In this document: positions 17,818 to 23,202 of the stretch, one piece after another | Position numbering within the stretch: position 1 is the first letter of the stretch | How the letters are laid out: each line of letters begins with the position of its first letter | Source: JABCPO02 sp963546185 | GTDB taxonomy: Bacteria > Bacillota > Clostridia > TANB77 > CAG-508 | DNA length: 23,202 nucleotides | Reading direction: 5' to 3' | Assembly: GCA_963546185.1 (NCBI GenBank) | Contig: CAUULU010000011.1 | Coordinates: 1-23,202, forward strand | The notes under the pieces: generated by a model | Database searches by the model: none | Told to the model about the DNA's origin: nothing | Seen by the model: only the letters and a program-made list of their open reading frames with translations | Translations under genes and position numbers: made by a program

Positions 17818-19224
17818 ATGAAAAAGAAGACTAATATAGAAGAATTAGATAGAGGAATATATGATATTATAGAAGATGTGGAAATATCTAAAAAACTTGA
17901 TAAGGGATTAACAGAAGAAATAGTAAGAGAAATCTCTAAAGAAAAAGATGAACCAGAATGGATGTTAGAGATAAGATTAAGAGCACTTAAAAAATATAAT
18001 GAAAAACAAAATCCTAATTGGGGTCCAGAACTAGATACACTTAATATGGATGACATTGTTACATATATAAGGCCTGATGCTAAAAAAGAAGCATCATGGG
18101 ATAATGTTCCAGAAGGTATAAAAAATACATTTGAAAGACTTCGGAATACCATATGCAGAAAAGAAATATTTAGCAGGTGTAAGTGCACAGTTTGATTCAG
18201 AAGAAGTATATCACAATGTAAAAGAAATACTAACATCACAAGGTGTAATATATATGGATATGTCAGAAGCAGTTAGAAAATATCCAGAACTTGTAAGAAA
18301 GTATTTTACAAAGGCAATAGATGAAAACTTACATAAATATACAGCACTTCATCTTGCAGTATGGTCACGGAGGATCATTTGTATATGTGCCTAAAGGAGT
18401 AAATTTAGAAATACCAATACAATCATATTACAGGTTAAATGCAGCAGGTGCAGGGCAATTTGAACATACATTAATAGTTGCAGATGATGATGCAAGTATA
18501 TCATATATAGAAGGGTGTTCAGCACCTAAATATAATGTTGTAAACCTACATGCAGGAAGTGTTGAAATATTTGTAGGGAAAAATGCAAAAGTTAGATTTT
18601 CAACAATAGAAAATTGGTCTAAAAATATGTATAATTTAAATACTAAAAGAGCAATAGTTGAAGAAAATGGGAAAATAGAATGGATATCTCGGATCATTTG
18701 GATCAAAAGTATCAATGCTATACCCAACATCTGTACTTGTAGGGAAAAATGCTGCAAGTGAATTTACAGGAATAACATTTGCAGGAAGTGACCAATATAT
18801 AGATAATGGATGTGCAAATATACATTTAGCAGAAAATACATTTTCAGCAGTTACAACAAAAGCAATAACAAAAGGAAATGGTATAAGTGTTACAAGAAAC
18901 TATGTATATATAGATGAAAAGGCAAAAGGCTCAAAATCAAACTCAGATTGTGAAAGCTTAATGCTTGATAAAGAAGCTGTTTCAGACACTATACCTATAA
19001 TGACAGTTAAAACAGATGAAGCAGATTTAGGACATGAAGCAAAAATAGGTAAAATTGGAGATGAACAAATATTTTATCTTATGAGTAGAGGACTTAGTGA
19101 AGATGAAGCAAAAGCTATGATAGTAAGAGGATTTGCAGAACCAATATCAAAAGAATTACCAATAGAATATGCAGTTGAAATGAATAATTTAATAGGATTA
19201 GAATTAGAAGGAACAAATGGATAA
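17818..19224 (+). CDS. sufB: Fe-S cluster scaffold SufB, three CGG +1 recoding sites
   Basis: Core scaffold subunit on which Fe-S clusters form. 467 aa when C18142, C18368 and C18690 are skipped (Gly 109, 184, 291), exactly family size. Restored motifs: LGIPYAEKKYLAGVSAQFDSE, WSGGSFVYVPKGV, and EWISGSFGSKVSMLYP. Later GDEQIFYLMSRGLSEDEAKAMIVRGF is the SufB/SufD C-terminal signature. Each shift joins two halves of a conserved motif with no residue lost. The stop overlaps the sufD start by one base (TAATG). Confidence 0.96.
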
Positions 19225-20530
19225 TGAGAAAAATATATTTAAATAGGATGGAAAAAAAGACTTGGAATCATATAAATATTAATGAAAAGGTGATGACAGT
19301 TCCATATATACAATTTAAAGAAAATGAAGAGATTGTAGAAAGTATAAACGATAGGATAAGAAAAATACCAAATCCTGGAAATTATACAAGAAAAGATCAA
19401 GAACATGAAAATAACAGTATAAACAATATATATGTTATAGAAAAAATAGAAGAAGCAGAAAAAAAAGAAAAAGAAAATTTAAAACAAGAAAATTCAGAAG
19501 AAATATCAAATAATGGAAAAAATACAGAACATAAAAGAAGATATGTTTATGGAAAAGATTTGATTCAAGAATATGGAAAAGATTATTTCTTAGATGATGA
19601 AGAAATTAATAATATAATTACAAATGCTAATAATATTAAAAATGAAAAAATATTGAATCATAAATATATTAAAAACTTAAATGATATACAAATATCTGAA
19701 GATAAAGAAGAAAAGATTATAGATATTAAAAATGAGGGAATATTATTATCAAATACTAGAATAACATTAAGAAAAGATATATCTGCTAAATATGTTTTAA
19801 ATATATGTGAAGAAGTTGAAAATACATATAGGGATAATAATATAATTATAAGAGCAGAAGAGGGCTCAGAGTTTGAAGTAGTAATTATATTTAATGAAAA
19901 TAAGAAAAATTTTGCACTTGATAGCATATATGTTGAAGTAGAAAAAAATGCTAAGGTAAAATTATTATATGTTTTCTTAGGAAGTGGAAATCAGATTATA
20001 AAACATGTGACAAGAGTTGATGAAAAAGCAAAAGTAGAAATAAGCCGGAATATATTTACTTCGGAAAAGATAAAAAATTAGACTTCTTATACTATGCAGA
20101 TCATATAGGAAAAGAATCAATAACAACTCTTGATATAGAAGGAGTACTTTTTGAAAATGCATATAAGGATTTTAGAGGTATTATAAACTTTAGGAAAGGA
20201 ACTCCAGAATCTGATGGTAGAGAAAGAGAAAATGTATTATTATTATCTAAAGAAGCGAAAACAAAATCATCACCAATATTATTATGTGCAGAAGAAAATG
20301 TAAATGGAAATCATGCTGCATCAATAGGAAAGATTGATGAAAAGAAACTATTTTATCTTCAAACAAGAGGATATAGTAAAGAAGAAGGAAAAAGAGAAGT
20401 TGTACTTTCTAAAATAGTACCACTAATATTTGAAAATGAAGAATATTTAGAAGAAAATACAGAAAGCATATATTTAAACTTTAAGAAAAAAATATATGAA
20501 AATATTGTAAAAAGCTTACAAGAAATTTAA
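19224..20530 (+). CDS. sufD: Fe-S assembly protein SufD, two CGG +1 recoding sites
   Basis: Partner of SufB in the SufBC2D complex. 434 aa when C20046 and C20062 are skipped (Gly 275 and 280), close to family size. The N-terminal part is poorly conserved and Lys/Glu/Asn-rich (about 45-180); the beta-helix core follows. After the two shifts the frame gives ISGIYLLGKDKKLDFLYYADHIG, then FRGIINFRKGTPESDGRERENVLLLS and HAASIGKIDEKKLFYLQTRGYSKEEGK, the family signature. The two sites lie only 16 nt apart and both are needed. No sufS or sufU follows; the next gene is an ABC-F ATPase. Confidence 0.93.
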
Positions 20531-20566
20531 TGATTATACAAATATAAGTTAAGAGAAGGAGAAAAA

Positions 20567-22154
20567 ATGTTAACAGTAACAGGAGTAAGTTTAAGATTTG
20601 GAGCAAGAGTACTTTTTGATGATGTTAATTTAAAATTTGAAAAAGGAAATTGTTATGGTGTTATTGGTGCAAATGGTGCGGGTAAATCAACATTTTTAAA
20701 GATATTATCTCGGAGAAATAGAAGCGAATAAGGGAGAAGTATCTATAACTAAAGGTGAAAGAATATCAGTACTTGGACAAGACCACTATGCATATGAAGA
20801 CTATAGGATAATAGATGTAGTAATAATGGGAAATACTGAACTTTACCAAATAATGCAAGAAAAAGATGAAATATATTCAAAACCAGAATTTACAGAAAAA
20901 GATGGGATGATAGCGGCAAAACTTGAAGAAAGATTTGCAGAACTTGACCGGTTGGAATGCAGAAACAGATGCAATAAAAATGCTTGTAGAACTTGGAATA
21001 AGTGAAAATAAATTATACCGGAAATATGTCAGATTTAGAAGGGAAAGATAAGGTTAAAGTACTTTTAGCAAAAGCATTATTCCGGAAATCCAGATGTACT
21101 TCTATTAGACGAACCTACAAATGATCTTGATATTAGAGTAATAGAATGGTTACAAGATTTCTTAATTGATTATGAAAATACTGTTATAGTAGTATCACAT
21201 GATAGATATTTCTTAAACACAGTTTGTACACATATTGTAGATGTAGATTATGGTAAAATAAAAATATATCCAGGAAACTATGATTTCTGGTACCAATCAA
21301 ACCAACTTATACAAAAACAAATGAAAGAATCAAATAAGAAGAAAGAAGAAAAGATAAAAGAATTAAAAGATTTTATCGCAAGATTTGGTGCATCACAAAG
21401 ATCAAAACAAGCAACATCTAGAAAGAAAACATTAGAAAAAATACAATTAGATGAAATAGTAGCATCAAATAGAAGATACCCATATATTGATTTTTCAAAA
21501 GAAAGACAAGTAGGTAAAGAAGTATTGAAAGTTAGCCATATTTGGAAAGAAAATGGAGAAGCAAGTATAAAAGATTTAACTTTTGATATTAAAGTTGGAG
21601 ATAAGGTATTAGTACTTGCAGAAAATGAAAACAAAATAACAACTCTTTTTGATATACTTGCAAAAGAAGTAGAACCAGATAAGGGATATATAGAATATGG
21701 TCAAACTATAACAACATCATATTTACCAAAAGATAATAATGAATATTTTAAAGATAAAGATGAAAATTTAGTAGACTGGCTTAGAAAATATTCAAAAGAT
21801 CCAGATGAAACATATATAAGAGGATTTTTAGGAAGAATGTTATTCTCAGGAGAAGAAGCGCTTAAAAAAGCAAATGTATTATCAGGGGGAGAAAAAGTTA
21901 GATGTATGTTATCAAGACTTATGCTATCTGGTGCAAATGTGTTAATACTTGATGAACCAACAAACCATTTAGATATGGAAAGTATAACAGCATTAAATAA
22001 TGCCCTTATAAAATTTGATGGGGTTATAATATTTACATCACATGACCATGAGCTTGCAGAAACAGTAGCAAATAAGATTATAGATATAACAGGTGACAAG
22101 GTTGTGATACGTGAATGTGGATATAATGAATATATAGAATCAAAGGAAAAATAG
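20567..22154 (+). CDS. ABC-F family ATPase (YkpA/YbiT-like), four CGG +1 recoding sites
   Basis: Soluble tandem ATPase of the ABC-F group, which acts on ribosomes. 527 aa when C20711, C20949, C21019 and C21083 are skipped (Gly 49, 128, 151, 172). Domain 1: Walker A GANGAGKST at 34-42, degenerate signature SDLEGKDKVKVLLAKALFGNPD, Walker B LLLDEPTNDLD. The linker (about 245-310) is Lys/Glu-rich. Domain 2: altered Walker A (LAENENKITTLF), LSGGEKVR, DEPTNHLD, and a switch His in FTSHDHEL. This pattern is typical of the YkpA/YbiT branch. All four shifts fall in domain 1, two within ALFGNP and KLYGN. GAAGGAG Shine-Dalgarno. Confidence 0.92.
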
Positions 22155-22164
22155 GAGATAAAAA

Positions 22165-22572
22165 ATGAAAGTAGCAGTAATATATTGGAGTGCAACAGGA
22201 AATACTCAAACTATGGCAGAAGCAATAGCAGAAGGTGTTAATGAAAAGGGAGGACAAGCAGAACTATTTTATGTATCAGATTTTGAAGGAGATATATCAG
22301 AATATGATATAGTAGCATTAGGTTGTCCTGCAATGGGAGCAGAAGAGCTAGAAGAATATGAATTTAGACCATTTTTTGATGCTGAAAAAGAAAAATTAAA
22401 AGAAACAAATGTAGTACTTTTTGGTTCATATGACTGGGGAAATGGTGAATGGATGGATTCATGGAAAGAAGAATGTATTCAAAATGGGATAAATGTTACC
22501 AAAACATATATTGCAAACAATACACCAGAACAAGAACAAATAGAAGAATTAAAACAACTTATAATAGAATAA
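22165..22572 (+). CDS. flavodoxin
   Basis: Small FMN electron carrier, 135 aa. The phosphate loop SATGNTQ is at about 9-15, with Trp at 8; ALGCPAMGAEELEE is the first FMN loop and GSYDWGNGEWMDSW the second. Length and motifs match short-chain flavodoxins of Clostridia. TAGGAG overlaps the preceding stop, giving an operon with the ABC-F gene; a terminator follows. No in-frame CGG. Confidence 0.95.
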   Translation: MKVAVIYWSATGNTQTMAEAIAEGVNEKGGQAELFYVSDFEGDISEYDIVALGCPAMGAEELEEYEFRPFFDAEKEKLKETNVVLFGSYDWGNGEWMDSWKEECIQNGINVTKTYIANNTPEQEQIEELKQLIIE

Positions 22573-22592
22573 TACAATATACAAAAAAATAG

Positions 22593-22630
22593 AAGCACTT
22601 TTAATAATATATTAGAAGTGCTTTATTTGT
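22593..22630 (+). terminator. terminator after flavodoxin
   Basis: A 13-nt stem (22593-22605 with 22611-22623, one mismatch or wobble), AATAT loop, then TATTTGT. Confidence 0.75.
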
Positions 22631-22722
22631 TTGATATATATGTAAAAATATGTTATTATGTATACATAAATAATTTACAAAAATATTTTTGAATTAATTA
22701 ATTTAGAAAGGTGGAAAAAATT

Positions 22723-23058
22723 ATGGGAAAATTTATTGAAATTAGTATTTATGTAATGTTTGGTTTGATGTTATTTTACAAGTTGATAAACGATTATATC
22801 TCGGAGCGGCTAGAAAATGTATTTAAATTTAGTTTGTATACATTAATAATAATCTATTTAATACTGGCGGATATGAGTTCCAATATCATATTTATTGTAT
22901 TTATAGGGACAGTGTTATTTGTTCCGTCAATGATAAATATGGGATATGATGGAGAAGAAGAGGACCTTACTCATGCAGTTGAAATATTGCTTGCGACAGT
23001 TAACATATTCATAATCCTAATTAAATTTGGGGTTATGAGAATTTTTTTGAAATTATAA
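22723..23058 (+). CDS. unknown small membrane protein with an exceptional in-frame CGG
   Basis: 111 aa, not recognised. Hydrophobic segments at about 5-20, 32-50, 52-70 and 85-103. ATG 22723 is chosen because AAGGTGG lies just before it; the in-frame GTG 22711 is part of that site. Codon 29 is CGG (22807-22809). A +1 shift there would give Gly (GGC) and an immediate TAG, ending the protein after 29 residues. It uses codons rare in the neighbouring genes (CTG, GCG, CCG, TCG, GAG), suggesting a foreign origin. Confidence 0.65.
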   Translation: MGKFIEISIYVMFGLMLFYKLINDYISERLENVFKFSLYTLIIIYLILADMSSNIIFIVFIGTVLFVPSMINMGYDGEEEDLTHAVEILLATVNIFIILIKFGVMRIFLKL

Positions 23059-23073
23059 GAATAGGTGATAAGA

Positions 23074-23202
23074 ATGGTTAAATTACAAATTGTGTTTATA
23101 ATAATAACAATATTATTAGTAATATTAGCATTATGTTATAAGAATGCTAGAAACGGGAAATTTAAGAATATTATAGAAAAGTATAAATTATATTATATAT
23201 AT
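23074..23202 (+). CDS. unknown protein with N-terminal membrane segment, cut by the window end
   Basis: The frame from ATG 23074 stays open to the end (43 codons). It begins MVKLQIVFIIITILLVILAL, a membrane or signal anchor, followed by a basic segment. AGGTGAT precedes the start, 15 nt after the previous gene, so the two are likely an operon. AAC GGG at 23151-23156 contains an out-of-frame CGG. Function unknown. Confidence 0.6.
   Translation, partial: MVKLQIVFIIITILLVILALCYKNARNGKFKNIIEKYKLYYIY

Noticed and set aside
37..21085. Twelve genes as pseudogenes from random frameshift decay
   Set aside because: All breaks are the same single-base event at the same codon in the same phase, there are no accompanying stops, deletions or -1 shifts, and several genes are normally essential. 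Random decay would give mixed lesions.
37..21085. CGG simply reassigned to another amino acid, as reported for some Bacillota
   Set aside because: A plain sense reassignment would keep the zero frame, but in all 26 cases homology continues only in the +1 frame.
37..21085. RNA editing that deletes the C
   Set aside because: Not excluded by sequence alone, but it has no precedent of this kind in bacteria and would not be expected to depend on codon phase; out-of-frame CGG in the same genes is untouched. cDNA sequencing would settle it.
21590..21660. Degenerate Walker A in ABC-F domain 2 as a sign of gene damage
   Set aside because: Altered second Walker A sequences are seen in the YkpA/YbiT branch, and the rest of the domain is intact.

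Overview
The window is a very AT-rich stretch of a bacterial chromosome, almost all read from the + strand. Gene content and order are those of an AT-rich Bacillota, most like Clostridia: rbgA and Mini-III RNase, minD-minE-rodA, ftsQ with two DUF881 genes, sbp, ftsA-ftsZ, then sufC-sufB-sufD. Arginine is written almost only as AGA with a few CGT. Genus and species cannot be given from the sequence alone.

The striking feature is how the genes are read. Twelve genes, most of them conserved housekeeping genes (UPF0182, rbgA, rodA, dus, asnS, two DUF881 genes, ftsZ, sufC, sufB, sufD, an ABC-F ATPase), appear broken by frameshifts. All 26 breaks are the same event: an in-frame CGG codon after which the protein continues in the +1 frame, so that CGGN is read as one glycine (24 CGGA, one CGGG, one CGGT). 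Skipping the C restores full-length proteins with their conserved motifs. No conserved gene here uses CGG as arginine, while ten CGG trinucleotides that straddle codons leave the frame intact. This points to obligatory +1 recoding, or four-base decoding, of CGG as glycine in an organism that has lost normal CGG decoding. rodA and the ABC-F gene each need four such events, and asnS, dus and sufB three each.

Layout: 1-2251 end of a UPF0182 membrane protein; 2275-2733 unknown membrane protein; 2908-4276 rbgA and Mini-III; 4301-5082 two paralogous one-gene modules, each with promoter, structured leader RNA carrying an AGGAGGTG, small protein of 62-63 aa, and terminator; 5164-10124 minD, minE, rodA, dus, asnS; 10303-10379 elongator tRNA-Met on the minus strand; 10447-16845 scpB, ftsQ, DUF881, DUF881, a stand-alone Hsp33-like zinc-switch protein, sbp, ftsA, ftsZ; 17028-20530 sufCBD (Fe-S scaffold); 20567-22572 ABC-F ATPase and flavodoxin; 22723 to the end two unknown small membrane proteins.

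Two in-frame CGG codons do not fit the rule, in the second small-module gene and in the membrane protein at 22723. In both, a +1 shift would give Gly followed at once by a stop codon. They are either foreign genes or deliberate truncation switches.
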